Of a stretch of DNA of 46,845 nt, positions 7,778 through 16,224 are shown piece after piece; positions within the stretch are counted from its first letter, which is position 1, and every line of letters begins with the position of its first letter. Below the pieces are notes generated by a model. The model worked only from the letters and a program-made list of their open reading frames with translations. It made no database searches and was not told where the DNA came from. The translations under genes were made by a program, and so were the position numbers. Source of the stretch: Prevotella sp. UBA2756 (GTDB taxonomy: Bacteria > Bacteroidota > Bacteroidia > Bacteroidales > Bacteroidaceae); the NCBI GenBank assembly GCA_002353205.1, contig DEJE01000022.1:1-46845 (forward strand). Reading direction: 5' to 3'.

Positions 7778-9217
7778 CTATGTGAAGAGTTCTTCAATCG
7801 TTACGACTTTCTGGACCTTTCCGCTATGCTTTCCGTGAACAAGTCCGAAGGTGGTTACGAGCGTAAGGTGAACTGTTTGTTTGGCAGATAGCGTTTTCTT
7901 AAGCATCTCTACACGGTGGAGCATCTTTGCTTCTTCTTCCTTGTCAATAGAGAAAGGGGAACCGTAAAACTTCATCTCGCAGAGATTTACGATATTGTCA
8001 TCGCGTTGAATTAAAAGGTCTATCTGCACTCCTGCCCTTTGTTCTGTACCAGGTACATTCCACGCAGAGACCGAAGTCCTGACTCCACCTATCTCCAGTG
8101 CTCGTTTCATCTGAGGAATATGCTGCCAGCAAACCTGCTCAAAGGCTACGCCTCGCCATGCATCCATCACATCCGATGTGAAATGATCATTGATGAATGT
8201 GGCATTCTCCTGGTTCTTCTCAACATACTTCAACCAGAACAGGCAGAAGTTATCTATAAGCTTATAATACTCGCCTGTTCCTTTTCCGTAAGGGCTATAA
8301 CGCAAGACGAAGTCGCTCTCTGCAAGTACAGACAGCGTGTCGCTGAGACCACCACCAAGAGGGAGCCCCGTGAAAGACGCTATCTCCTCACGTGTAAAAC
8401 CGTAGTTGCGAGTGGCAAGAAAACGGATAATCTTCTTGCAGTCTTCCGAATTCGTAAAGATGGCTTTAAAGAGACGATTGAACTCATCTTTCAGTCTTGG
8501 CTTGCTACCGAAGAGAATCATGTCTGTGTTTCTCTCAAAGCTATAGCCCTTGCGGAAATAACTGAGATAATAGGGTATTCCGCCGAATACCATATACGAC
8601 TGTACAATGTCGTAACGAGATAATTCTATGTTCTCATGCTCAAAATAGTCTTCACACTCCTTGAGGGTAAAAGGATATACCTTTATTTCGTCAGTAAGTC
8701 GACCATAAAGTCCTCCTTTGCTTCTCGACAGGTTGCTGAGCATCCATGATGTTGCGCTGCCACAAACAACGAGCATCACATTGTCACGGCCATTGCACCA
8801 TCCATTCCAGAAGTTCTCAAAAGCAGACAGGAAGCGGCTTCGAGGCGTGTCCATCCAAGGCAGTTCATCTATGAAAATCACCATGCGCTGACCATTGTCG
8901 AGTTTCATGAGCAATTGTTCCAGCTGGTAGAACGCCTCCATCCACGACTTGGGGTGTTTGAAGCCTTCAAGACCATGATTCAGCATGGAGTAGTAGAAAC
9001 TCTCCAACTGTGTTCTCAAGCGATTCTTATCGTCTTCCTGATCAACAGGCGATACCCCTGTATGCTGAAAGGTGAACTTATCTTTCAGGGCTTGCTTGAT
9101 GAGATATGTCTTACCAACTCGCCGCCTACCATAAACAGCAACGAACTCAGGACGGTCACTATAGTAGAGTCGCTCCAACTCTTCTATCTCATGCTTTCTT
9201 CCAACAATTGTACTCAT
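7778..9217 (-). CDS. Archaeal-type ATPase with C-terminal nuclease-like (DUF234) domain
   Basis: From ATG 9217 this is 479 residues. Residues 1-220 form a P-loop ATPase of the ATP_bind_2/archaeal ATPase family: GRRRVGKT (Walker A), MVIFIDELPW (Walker B) and CGSATSWM. A winged-helix segment follows (about 270-320). The C-terminal domain (about 370-470) has QIDLLI ... NLCEMKF, the D/ExK pattern of the restriction-nuclease-like fold seen in DUF234. The cellular role of the family is poorly known. I chose 9217 because the further upstream in-frame TTG at 9238 overlaps the TATCTTTG promoter element, which leaves only a short leader. It appears intact, unlike the ATPase gene beside it. Confidence 0.88.
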   Translation of the reverse strand: MSTIVGRKHEIEELERLYYSDRPEFVAVYGRRRVGKTYLIKQALKDKFTFQHTGVSPVDQEDDKNRLRTQLESFYYSMLNHGLEGFKHPKSWMEAFYQLEQLLMKLDNGQRMVIFIDELPWMDTPRSRFLSAFENFWNGWCNGRDNVMLVVCGSATSWMLSNLSRSKGGLYGRLTDEIKVYPFTLKECEDYFEHENIELSRYDIVQSYMVFGGIPYYLSYFRKGYSFERNTDMILFGSKPRLKDEFNRLFKAIFTNSEDCKKIIRFLATRNYGFTREEIASFTGLPLGGGLSDTLSVLAESDFVLRYSPYGKGTGEYYKLIDNFCLFWLKYVEKNQENATFINDHFTSDVMDAWRGVAFEQVCWQHIPQMKRALEIGGVRTSVSAWNVPGTEQRAGVQIDLLIQRDDNIVNLCEMKFYGSPFSIDKEEEAKMLHRVEMLKKTLSAKQTVHLTLVTTFGLVHGKHSGKVQKVVTIEELFT

Positions 9218-9235
9218 GTTGATTATATTTTGCCG

Positions 9236-9243
9236 CAAAGATA
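9236..9243 (-). promoter_or_regulatory. -7 element of the DUF234 ATPase gene
   Basis: TATCTTTG on the minus strand fits TAnnTTTG and lies about 20 bp before the ATG at 9217. TTTG occurs 12 bp upstream of it (9259-9256), shorter than the usual 19-21 bp spacing. Confidence 0.55.
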
Positions 9244-9390
9244 ACTAAAATATACCAAACGGCGAAATAAAGCATATGATATTCTGCCTCTTGTTTTGGT
9301 TTTTAACATTTTTGGCAGATTCAAATTGTTTTTTCACTGTGTTATTTCAGGGTATGCAACTGGAATTCGATCCGAGATTGCTTAGGTAAG

Positions 9391-9462
9391 GGAGGCAACA
9401 ACGAAGCACTCCCGCCGCACGATGCATCGATGGCACCATGCGGCGGGAGTGGTTATTGCCTC
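9391..9462. terminator. Long hairpin, probable terminator of the BspA-like gene
   Basis: CACTCCCGCCGCA (9407-9419) and TGCGGCGGGAGTG (9439-9451) pair perfectly, and outer arms GGAGGCAA (9391-9398) and TTGCCTCC (9455-9462) extend the stem. It begins 22 bp downstream of the minus-strand BspA-like stop codon. No strong T-run follows, so termination strength is uncertain. Nothing else is seen in 9244-9483. Confidence 0.6.
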
Positions 9463-9483
9463 CTTTCGGAGATGTTGGAGGAC

Positions 9484-10971
9484 TTATTTCTTCTTCGCCT
9501 TTTTCTCGGCAGGCAGTTCTACGATGAGGCTGTGCAGTTCCTCTGGCAGGCGCTTCTTGTAGTAGTCGGCCTTCTTGGCGGGCACGTTGATGGTCTTCAA
9601 GGAACTGCACCCCTTGAATGCATCTTCGTCTATCTTACTGACACCTCCGGTAAATGTTACCGTTTCAAGTGAAGTGCAATTTCCGAATATCGTGTAATCT
9701 ATCGATTTCCACTTTGCTTGAATCTCAACCGATTTCAATCCCGTACAATCTCGGAAAAGGCAGCTGTTACCAAGCCCCTCATCGTATTCCACCGATGTGG
9801 GGATGACAACGCTCGTCAGACCCGTGCAACCTTCGAATGCATGAAATTCAATTCTTGTTACCGAGTCGGGAATGGTGATGCTCGTCAGGCCAGTGCAACC
9901 AGCGAAGGCATTGTTGGAGATTTTCGTCACCGAGTCGGGAATGGTGATGCTAGTCAGGCCCGTGCATCCCCTAAAAGCATCTGCACCAATGCGAGTCACC
10001 GAATTGGGGATGATAGTATTCTTGCAACCAACTATTAACTCCTTAGTCTCGGTTCTAATGATGGCATTGCAATTATTACGCGAATCATAAACTTTATTGC
10101 CCTCCGACACTACAATGCTGGCAATATCCGCGCAACCGTTGAAGGTATATCCGATTTCTTTCACCGATTTGGGGATAACGACGCTCGTCAGACCTGCGCA
10201 ATCGGTGAAGGCATCCTCACCGATTTCCCTAACCGAGTCGGGAATGACTGTGTTCTTGCATCCAACTATTAACTTTTTATCCTCGTTGCTAATGATAGCA
10301 TTGCAGTTGTCGCGAGAATTATATACCTTGTTGCCTTTTGATACAACAATACTGGACAAATTTGGACATCCGCCGAAAGCTTCACCACTCCAAATACTGG
10401 TCACAGAGTTTGGTATAACGATGCTTTTAAGGTCAGAGCAGCCTCTGAAAGCATTCCGTTCTATTCTTTCCGTTCCGGCAGGAATAATAGCTTCACCATC
10501 GACGATGGCAAAACAGTCTGTCCATTCATTAACGATTTCCTTTGCGTAGTCTCTGCCTATAATTGAATATTTGTCATCGAAATCGTCATCTTCAAGCACC
10601 TCAACCTCTTTCCCTTTATATAGAATCTTACTTCCCAATATGGCTTGTGGATAATCTACGAGACTGAATCGGCTGACGTCAGTATTTGCCAACTCATTCG
10701 AGTAAATCAGTTGAAGCTTCTTGATGTCAAACTCCTCGTCATCCCCTATTTCAATGATATAGCCAAGTTCCCCATTTTGTTGTTTAGAGTGCAATTCAAC
10801 GGGTAAGGGGTGTGATTCACTGAACAAATTGTGGAAGTAGTCAATAGTTCTTGCTATTGGACCAACGTTCTGAATCAAATTGTTCCCCTCTTCTCCATTA
10901 ATAAGCAACGCATCGACTTTCGTCCAGTAGACATCTGTGTAAAACTCTCTCGCTGCTTGAACGAACTTCAA
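9484..10971 (-). CDS. BspA-like leucine-rich-repeat protein, 5' end uncertain
   Basis: The frame encodes about 495 residues. After a non-repeat N-terminal region (about 1-160: acidic, with DYFHNLFSESHPL), there are about a dozen LRR_5 repeats of the type 'IPxSVTxIxxxAFxGCxxLxxI' and a Lys-rich end (AEKKAKKK). BspA-like proteins are usually surface proteins that bind host or bacterial ligands, but no signal peptide or sorting domain is visible, so location is uncertain. The frame stays open to 11148 without any ATG. Residues from beyond about 10975 look like the reverse of a plus-strand ORF, so I place the start near the TTG at 10971 or regard the gene as 5'-truncated. It shares near-identical inter-repeat units (SEGNKVYDSRNNCNAII) with the pseudogene at 5343-6164, so they are paralogues. 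Confidence 0.7.
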   Translation of the reverse strand: MKFVQAAREFYTDVYWTKVDALLINGEEGNNLIQNVGPIARTIDYFHNLFSESHPLPVELHSKQQNGELGYIIEIGDDEEFDIKKLQLIYSNELANTDVSRFSLVDYPQAILGSKILYKGKEVEVLEDDDFDDKYSIIGRDYAKEIVNEWTDCFAIVDGEAIIPAGTERIERNAFRGCSDLKSIVIPNSVTSIWSGEAFGGCPNLSSIVVSKGNKVYNSRDNCNAIISNEDKKLIVGCKNTVIPDSVREIGEDAFTDCAGLTSVVIPKSVKEIGYTFNGCADIASIVVSEGNKVYDSRNNCNAIIRTETKELIVGCKNTIIPNSVTRIGADAFRGCTGLTSITIPDSVTKISNNAFAGCTGLTSITIPDSVTRIEFHAFEGCTGLTSVVIPTSVEYDEGLGNSCLFRDCTGLKSVEIQAKWKSIDYTIFGNCTSLETVTFTGGVSKIDEDAFKGCSSLKTINVPAKKADYYKKRLPEELHSLIVELPAEKKAKKK

Positions 10972-10998
10972 TGAACAAACTAATATGGAGGAATAGCT

Positions 10999-11232
10999 AT
11001 GGAAAAGAAAATGACTATCGAACAGATGCGAAAGAGAAGTGCCGATTGCAGGAAACTGGCTAAAGAACCGGAGCGCCGGTTGCAGAATGTCACGGAACCT
11101 GAAGCACGGAAAGCACTCGCCCGGGTAATCAACATAAGTTATGCCCAAGCAAAGAAATGGAGAGACGAGGCTTCTTTCGTGTGTGGAGTCACGCTCTCGC
11201 AGCGTCTTGAATCAGCAGTCCGGCGAGCGTGA
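10999..11232 (+). CDS. Small charged protein, unknown
   Basis: A 77-residue ORF begins at ATG 10999 and is preceded by TGGAGGAATAGCT, an unusually good ribosome-binding sequence for this phylum. It is rich in Lys, Arg, Glu and Ala, predicted helical (KKMTIEQMRKRSADCRKLAKEPERRLQ). I do not recognise a family. Its last 15 codons overlap the 3' end of the tcdA gene on the other strand, and its first part overlaps the frame upstream of the BspA-like gene. It may be a remnant that moved in and cut off the BspA-like 5' end. Confidence 0.35.
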   Translation: MEKKMTIEQMRKRSADCRKLAKEPERRLQNVTEPEARKALARVINISYAQAKKWRDEASFVCGVTLSQRLESAVRRA

Positions 11233-11911
11233 AGCCGAAGATGGCCGTGATGTGGACGATCGATCCGTTGACATGAGCTTCCGTTGAGCCGGAATCGAGC
11301 TCTTTGTTCTTCAGAAGTTCGTCGGAGAACACGACCTGAAACTTGTGCGCCGGGAACATCTTCTGCTTCTTGAAGCGCTGACGCAGGGCGCGGGCCAGCG
11401 GATCGCCCGCCACCTTCCAGAACTCCGTCACACGAATGCGTGTGGGATCCATCTTCAGCGCGGCTCCCATCGACGAGAAGAGCTTCACGTCGGCTTTCGT
11501 GGCCATGAGGATGAGCAGTGCTTTGTCTTTCAGCGAGTCGATGGCATCGACCACATAGTCGTAGCTGCCGATGTGGAAACTCTCGGCCGTCTCCTCGTTG
11601 AACACCTGTTGCAAGGCAGTAATCTCTGCCTGCGGGTTGATGGTGAGCAAACGTTCGCGCAGAACGTCCACTTTCACCTCGCCTACGGTCTTCGTCGTGG
11701 CCATCAGCTGGCGGTTGATGTTCGTGGCGCACACGCGGTCGCTGTCTACGATGGTGAGTTTCCTGATGCCCGAGCGCACCAGACTCTCGGCACACCACGA
11801 CCCTACGCCGCCCACACCGAAGATGATGACACGCTTGTCGGCGATGCGCTGCATCCCTTCGTCGCCCAGCAGCAAGCCTGCACGCTGGAATATCTCTTGT
11901 TCGTTTGCCAT
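11189..11911 (-). CDS. tcdA: tRNA threonylcarbamoyladenosine dehydratase TcdA
   Basis: This 240-residue E1-like protein is of the TcdA/CsdL family, which uses ATP to cyclise t6A37 of tRNA to ct6A. It has the Rossmann motif GVGGVGSW near residue 32, the adenylation motif IVDSDRVCATNINRQ, VDAIDSLKDK, and the family-specific GAALKMDPTRI and 'TEAHVNGSIVHITAIFGF' end. Length is normal. The gene is divergent from the SGNH hydrolase gene, with its own -7 element TACCTTTG at 11939-11932. Although it shares the ThiF fold with the E1 at 29335, it is a housekeeping RNA-modification enzyme and unrelated to the ubiquitin-like cassette. Confidence 0.95.
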   Translation of the reverse strand: MANEQEIFQRAGLLLGDEGMQRIADKRVIIFGVGGVGSWCAESLVRSGIRKLTIVDSDRVCATNINRQLMATTKTVGEVKVDVLRERLLTINPQAEITALQQVFNEETAESFHIGSYDYVVDAIDSLKDKALLILMATKADVKLFSSMGAALKMDPTRIRVTEFWKVAGDPLARALRQRFKKQKMFPAHKFQVVFSDELLKNKELDSGSTEAHVNGSIVHITAIFGFTLAGLLIQDAARA

Positions 11912-11931
11912 GATTTTCCCTGATTAGGATG

Positions 11932-11939
11932 CAAAGGTA
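11932..11939 (-). promoter_or_regulatory. -7 element of tcdA
   Basis: TACCTTTG on the minus strand, 21 bp before the tcdA ATG. TTTG lies 12 bp upstream (11955-11952). Confidence 0.55.
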
Positions 11940-11992
11940 ATCATTTTCGGTCAAATAAATGCATTATCTTTCTTCGTTTCGGCTTATTTTTG

Positions 11993-12000
11993 TACCTTTG
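11993..12000 (+). promoter_or_regulatory. -7 element of the SGNH hydrolase gene
   Basis: TACCTTTG at 11993-12000, followed by an untranslated leader of about 75 nt before ATG 12082. Confidence 0.6.
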
Positions 12001-12081
12001 CAGAAACAAAGGCGCCGAGCGGTGTGTATCGGCGGCACTGCGTTCGTATACAAACTGCTACAACTGATAATACAAAACAAA

Positions 12082-13305
12082 ATGAAAAAAACTCTCATCA
12101 TGCTGGCAGCCGTTGCCATGGCGGCAACCATGCAGGCGCAGACGGTTGTCGACACCATCATCAAGCGCAAAGCCACCACGCCCTTCTATTTCTCCGTACC
12201 CGTGGATGACGGCAACTATAAAGTGACGCTCACGCTCGGCTCGAAGAAAAGAGCCGCGCAGACCGTTGTACGAGCTGAAAGCCGGCGGCTGTTCGTGGAG
12301 AATCTGTCCACACGAAAGGGTCAGTTGCAGACCGTCTCGTTCATCGTCAGCAAGCGTTCGCCGCGATATGTCTACCGCGAGCCGTCGGCCGACAAGCAGT
12401 CGGTCGTGACGAAGGAGGGCATCGTGAAAATTAAGGAGCGCGAGAAGGACTATCTCAACTGGGACGACCTGCTCACGCTGGAGTTCAACGGCAGCGCACC
12501 CGCCGTGCAGCGCATCCGCATCGAGCGCGACACCACGGCCACGACGGTCTTCCTCTGCGGCAATTCCACCGTCGTCGACCAGAACAACGACCCGTGGGCC
12601 TCGTGGGGGCAGATGATCACGCGGTGGTTCGACGACCAGGTGGCCATCTCCAACCATGCCGAGAGCGGACTCACGGCGCGCACCTTCCTCGGTTCCAACC
12701 GTCTGGACAAGATTCTGACGATGATGAAGCCCGGCGACTACGTGGTCTGTGAGTTCGGCCACAACGACGAGAAGGAGCACAGGGCGGGCGACGGACCGTG
12801 GTATCACTACGTCTACAACCTGAAAATCTTCATCGACAAGGTGCGCGAGGCCGGTGGAAACATCATTTTCTGCACGCCGACGCAGCGCAGGGCGTGGGAG
12901 GCCGACAACAAAACCATCAAGGCAACGCACGGCGAGTTCCCCGCCGCCATGCTCAGCGTGGCCCTGCGCGAGAACGTGCCCGTCATCGACCTCAACGGTT
13001 CAACGAAGACATTCTTCGAGACCTTGGGCTACGAAGACAGCAAACGGGCACTCGTGCACTATCCGGCCAACACATTCCCGGGACAGGAAAAAGCTCTCGC
13101 CGACAACACCCACTTCAATCCCTACGGCGCTTACGAGGTGGCCAAGCTCGTGGTGATGGGTATGAAGCAGCTCGGTCTGCCAATCGTCGCACACCTGCGT
13201 GCCGACTGGAAAGATTTCGACCCGTCGCAACCCGACGACTTCAACCGCTTCGTGTGGTTCAATTCGCCCGACAAAGCCGATGTCACGAAGCCGGACGGAA
13301 ACTGA
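12082..13305 (+). CDS. Secreted SGNH hydrolase, rhamnogalacturonan acetylesterase-like
   Basis: From ATG 12082 this is 407 residues with a signal peptide (MKKTLIMLAAVAMAATMQAQ). A beta-rich N-terminal domain (about 20-150) precedes an SGNH/GDSL esterase domain (about 155-395). The four blocks are visible: block I GNSTVVD with the nucleophilic Ser, block II NHAESG, block III GHND, and block V DNTHFNPYGA with the catalytic Asp and His. This arrangement is that of CE12-type rhamnogalacturonan acetylesterases, which remove acetyl groups from pectin in the periplasm or outside. The neighbouring rhaM supports rhamnose-rich pectin use. The longer frame from 11959 overlaps the promoter and would bury the signal peptide, so it was not used. 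Confidence 0.9.
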   Translation: MKKTLIMLAAVAMAATMQAQTVVDTIIKRKATTPFYFSVPVDDGNYKVTLTLGSKKRAAQTVVRAESRRLFVENLSTRKGQLQTVSFIVSKRSPRYVYREPSADKQSVVTKEGIVKIKEREKDYLNWDDLLTLEFNGSAPAVQRIRIERDTTATTVFLCGNSTVVDQNNDPWASWGQMITRWFDDQVAISNHAESGLTARTFLGSNRLDKILTMMKPGDYVVCEFGHNDEKEHRAGDGPWYHYVYNLKIFIDKVREAGGNIIFCTPTQRRAWEADNKTIKATHGEFPAAMLSVALRENVPVIDLNGSTKTFFETLGYEDSKRALVHYPANTFPGQEKALADNTHFNPYGAYEVAKLVVMGMKQLGLPIVAHLRADWKDFDPSQPDDFNRFVWFNSPDKADVTKPDGN

Positions 13306-13427
13306 GTGTCAGCTCACATAGTTCTCTGCAAGCAGAGCGACCAAAGGTCGAGCGCTTCGCAAGCGAAGCAAGCGGAGCTCGAAACATGATTCAAAGTTGA
13401 TTCATTCATTTACAAAACCATACAATT

Positions 13428-13745
13428 ATGAAAAGATTCGCATTCAAAATGTACTTGAAGCCAGGCTTCGAGAAAGAGTATGAGAAACGCCACGCTGCCA
13501 TCTGGCCCGAGCTGAAGCAGATGATCAAGGACCAGGGCGTAGGCAACTACAGCATCTTCTGGGACAAGGATACCAACATTCTCTTTGCCTATCAGGAGTG
13601 CAGCGGCGAGGGCAACAGTCAGGACACCACCGACGTGGATCCCATCACGCAGAAATGGTGGGACATGATGGCCGACATCATGGAGGTGAACCCCGACAAC
13701 TCGCCCGTCACCATCCCCATCCAAGAGCTGTTCCACATGGACTGA
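13428..13745 (+). CDS. rhaM: L-rhamnose mutarotase RhaM
   Basis: This 105-residue protein interconverts the alpha and beta anomers of L-rhamnose in the cytoplasm. It matches the family in length and in motifs: FKMYLKPGFEKEYEKRH at the N-terminus with the active-site His, IWPEL, NYSIFWD, and the 'KWWDMMADIME' helix. It lies 122 bp after the SGNH hydrolase gene on the same strand, fitting a pectin/rhamnose set. The spacer contains small GC-rich hairpins (around 13345-13382) but no clear promoter. Confidence 0.95.
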   Translation: MKRFAFKMYLKPGFEKEYEKRHAAIWPELKQMIKDQGVGNYSIFWDKDTNILFAYQECSGEGNSQDTTDVDPITQKWWDMMADIMEVNPDNSPVTIPIQELFHMD

Positions 13746-13753
13746 GAATGTTT

Positions 13754-13796
13754 TTCGCCTTGTTTATTGCTTCTTTATGGCAACAAGCAAGGCGAA
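13754..13796. terminator. Terminator between convergent rhaM and membrane-protein gene
   Basis: TTCGCCTTG (13754-13762) pairs with CAAGGCGAA (13788-13796). T-rich tracts flank the stem on both sides, as expected for a bidirectional terminator between two convergent genes. Confidence 0.65.
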
Positions 13797-13802
13797 TTTC
13801 TT

Positions 13803-14450
13803 TTATGATACCTTCGGGCAGTGGGAGAGGATGAAGGTGTAGACGAAGTCGAAATCGTCGTCAACGTAGATTTGATTCTTGCAGAGTGGTTCGTTGACTT
13901 TGATGAGATGGCGCCGCGGATAAGCCTTCACGCTCTTGACGGCCGCGAAGGAGGAGTAGCTCGAGGTCTTCGTAGCCGACAGAATGCCTGCTCCGGCTGC
14001 CGAGGCACTGCCTGCCGCCGCTCCGGCGAGCGCCGTGAGCCATCCCAAAGCCTTGGCTTGCTTCACCTGGTTGTTCATCTGCCGATGAAGGATGCCTTCG
14101 TGGTCCATCTCGAACATCACGACATACCTGCCTCTGTACAAGGCTGCCACGAGGAGATAGCCTGCAAGGATGAGGAAAAAGAAGATGGCACACGTGATGA
14201 GAAAGACCTGCACCCCGCCGGTGAGTGCCTGTAGTCCTTGTCCTTCCATGAGGCCGAGCAGGATGATGAACACCCCGATGCCCGCAATGATTCCGCCGAA
14301 GATCTTGAACAGGAGGAAGAGGATGGCGGGATTCTTCAACATGTCGAGCTCGTAGACCCAGCGGTATTTGCCGTCGGCGCAGCGCTTCACCTGTTTCAGA
14401 TGATGGCCGTCGGTATCGGGGAGAGGGTGGGGGGCTGGTTCGGTGTTCAT
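13803..14450 (-). CDS. Small membrane protein, unknown function
   Basis: This 215-residue protein has two strong transmembrane segments at about 43-66 and 78-103, and an alanine/glycine-rich weaker segment (GWLTALAGAAAGSASAAGAG). Between and after them lies a soluble part (YVVMFEMDHEGILHRQMNNQVKQAKALGW) that resembles PH-like or DUF-type membrane-associated domains of Bacteroidota. I do not recognise a named family. It follows the LemA-DUF2207 pair on the same strand after a 105-bp spacer of tandem repeats, so it may be in the same transcript. Confidence 0.7.
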   Translation of the reverse strand: MNTEPAPHPLPDTDGHHLKQVKRCADGKYRWVYELDMLKNPAILFLLFKIFGGIIAGIGVFIILLGLMEGQGLQALTGGVQVFLITCAIFFFLILAGYLLVAALYRGRYVVMFEMDHEGILHRQMNNQVKQAKALGWLTALAGAAAGSASAAGAGILSATKTSSYSSFAAVKSVKAYPRRHLIKVNEPLCKNQIYVDDDFDFVYTFILSHCPKVS

Positions 14451-14474
14451 TTTCGGGGCTTTTTTTATTTTTTC

Positions 14475-14554
14475 GTTATTCTGGGATTCCGTTATTCTGG
14501 GATTCCGTTATTTCGGGATTTCGTTATTCTGGGATTTCGTTATTTCGGGATTCC
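14475..14554. repeat. 16-bp tandem repeat, five copies
   Basis: Units of GTTATTCTGGGATTCC or variants with TTCGGG repeat exactly every 16 bp from 14475 to 14554, with a partial sixth unit running into the stop of the DUF2207 gene. It fills the spacer between that gene and the next one. Confidence 0.9.
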
Positions 14555-14555
14555 G

Positions 14556-16223
14556 TTATCTCACACCGCCGCCGAAGCCTCCGCCAGAGAAACCTCCGCC
14601 TCCGCTCCACGACGACGAGCCGCCGCGACCGCTGGCTCTGGCTTCGCGCTGTGCTTTGCTCGTTGCGGCACGCATGGTACTGGAGTGGAATGCCGACTGA
14701 ATCATCGGCAGCGTCATGGTGTCGGACATCTGCTGCGCCACCTGGTCGAGTTCAAAATATTCAGGGTTGACGGCCTTCATGTCCTTGATGACCTGGTTGG
14801 CAATGCCGAAGAGTGTGGCGTAGACCATGTAGTCTTTCCATAGTGCCACCTCCTGCACATGGCGCTCGTCGATGAGCGAGAACTCCTTCAGGAACTTCTT
14901 CAGTCCGAAGAGCTGGCGCACCTCGTCGAGCTGGTTCTTGTAGTGGCGAATGCTCTGCTTGGTGTGCAGCAGTTGGATGAAGGCATCGGTGGTGGTCTGG
15001 TTGTCTTTCTTCTTCATCCATCGGCGCAGTTCCTTCGGTTGCAGAATGGCGTCGTCGCCGGCCGCGTTGCGGAAGATGTCGTGCACCATGCTGAGCAGCT
15101 TGGGTTGCTGGGCGGCATCGTTGAGCGGATGGATGACAAACTGCTCCACGACCTTCCCCTTCTCGTTCATGCTCCTGTCGATGCTGATGGCTTTCAGGTC
15201 GATGAGTTTCAGGATGGCTGCCGAGAGGAGATTGTTATAGTCGGTGCCCACATATCTGTAGGCGTTCTGAACCTCGTTGGCCCACTGCAGGTTGCCGTTG
15301 GCCGGTATGTCGCGATACCAAAGCAGGTCCTTGTTCACCTTCTTGCGCGCTTTCCACACGTAGTAGAAATACCCGGCGATGAGCGCTATGGGCGCGAAGA
15401 AGATGAAAAACACGAGTGCCGCGAGCATCAGAAGGTCTTCCTTCGTCGGTCCTTCTTCAATCTGGTAGTCGCTGTTTTCGAAAGCCCGCTCGCTCACCTG
15501 CTCGAACGAGCCGTTCTCGGTGATGGCCGGGCTGAAGATGCCTTTGTTGAAGCGAGCCATGACGATCATGGCGCTGCCGCTGCTGAAGGGTTCGCTCGTT
15601 TCGGCCACGATGGTGCCGTTCACCACGTTTACCTCGCCGCGGTAGCGGAAGGCCCACACACCGGTGTTCTCCACGGTGAGCACGCTGTCGATACCCTGCA
15701 CGCCTTTCGCCGGTGCTGCGGGCTCAATGGTCAGCCTCACATGGTCGGGTCTGGGGTCAAGGCCTTCGGCCACGAACATGTAGTTGAAGCCGTCGGCATC
15801 GCTGTAGGCGCGCAGCAGGTTGCTCACGGTGTACGACGTCACGTAGGTTCGGCTGCCCGTGTTGCCCAGTCCCCAGCAGAGTTCGTAGCCGTTGCTCTTC
15901 GTGACGATTCCGCAGAGCCCGTATTTCTCCTGCCGCGTCATGCTGACGTCCCACTCGCCGACGTTCCGGTATTCATTGCCCGTCTCGTCGGAGACCTGCA
16001 GGTCGCTCACGTGGCTCCCTTCGGGCAGGTTGCCCACGACGATGTAGCATTCGGTGCCTTCGAGGTCGATGTCCATCTGTCGCGTCTCGGTGATGCGTGC
16101 ATCGCCGTTGGGGCTCAGCACGACATGTATCTGCAGGTCGTGCAGCAGCGGTCGTGCCGTCAGCGTGGCGAAGACTCCTGTCAGGAGCAGCGCGACGGCG
16201 AGTGTTGTCAGCCTTTTCGTCAT
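14556..16223 (-). CDS. DUF2207 (YciQ-like) membrane protein
   Basis: This 555-residue protein starts at ATG 16223, one base after the lemA stop, so the two are translationally linked. It has a signal peptide (TTLAVALLLTGVFATLTA), a periplasmic beta-rich domain (about 20-240), a transmembrane segment near 258-283 (LAALVFFIFFAPIALIAGYFYYVW) and a cytoplasmic domain ending in Gly-rich repeats (SGGGGFSGGGFGGG). Pairing of a DUF2207 protein with LemA is common in bacteria; the function is not established. The 34 in-frame codons upstream of 16223 overlap lemA and are not part of it. Confidence 0.88.
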   Translation of the reverse strand: MTKRLTTLAVALLLTGVFATLTARPLLHDLQIHVVLSPNGDARITETRQMDIDLEGTECYIVVGNLPEGSHVSDLQVSDETGNEYRNVGEWDVSMTRQEKYGLCGIVTKSNGYELCWGLGNTGSRTYVTSYTVSNLLRAYSDADGFNYMFVAEGLDPRPDHVRLTIEPAAPAKGVQGIDSVLTVENTGVWAFRYRGEVNVVNGTIVAETSEPFSSGSAMIVMARFNKGIFSPAITENGSFEQVSERAFENSDYQIEEGPTKEDLLMLAALVFFIFFAPIALIAGYFYYVWKARKKVNKDLLWYRDIPANGNLQWANEVQNAYRYVGTDYNNLLSAAILKLIDLKAISIDRSMNEKGKVVEQFVIHPLNDAAQQPKLLSMVHDIFRNAAGDDAILQPKELRRWMKKKDNQTTTDAFIQLLHTKQSIRHYKNQLDEVRQLFGLKKFLKEFSLIDERHVQEVALWKDYMVYATLFGIANQVIKDMKAVNPEYFELDQVAQQMSDTMTLPMIQSAFHSSTMRAATSKAQREARASGRGGSSSWSGGGGFSGGGFGGGVR

Positions 16224-16224
16224 G

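Noticed and set aside
11189..11911. TcdA as a second E1 of the ubiquitin-like system
   Set aside because: Its motifs and length are those of the tRNA-modifying TcdA, and it lies 18 kb away in unrelated genes.
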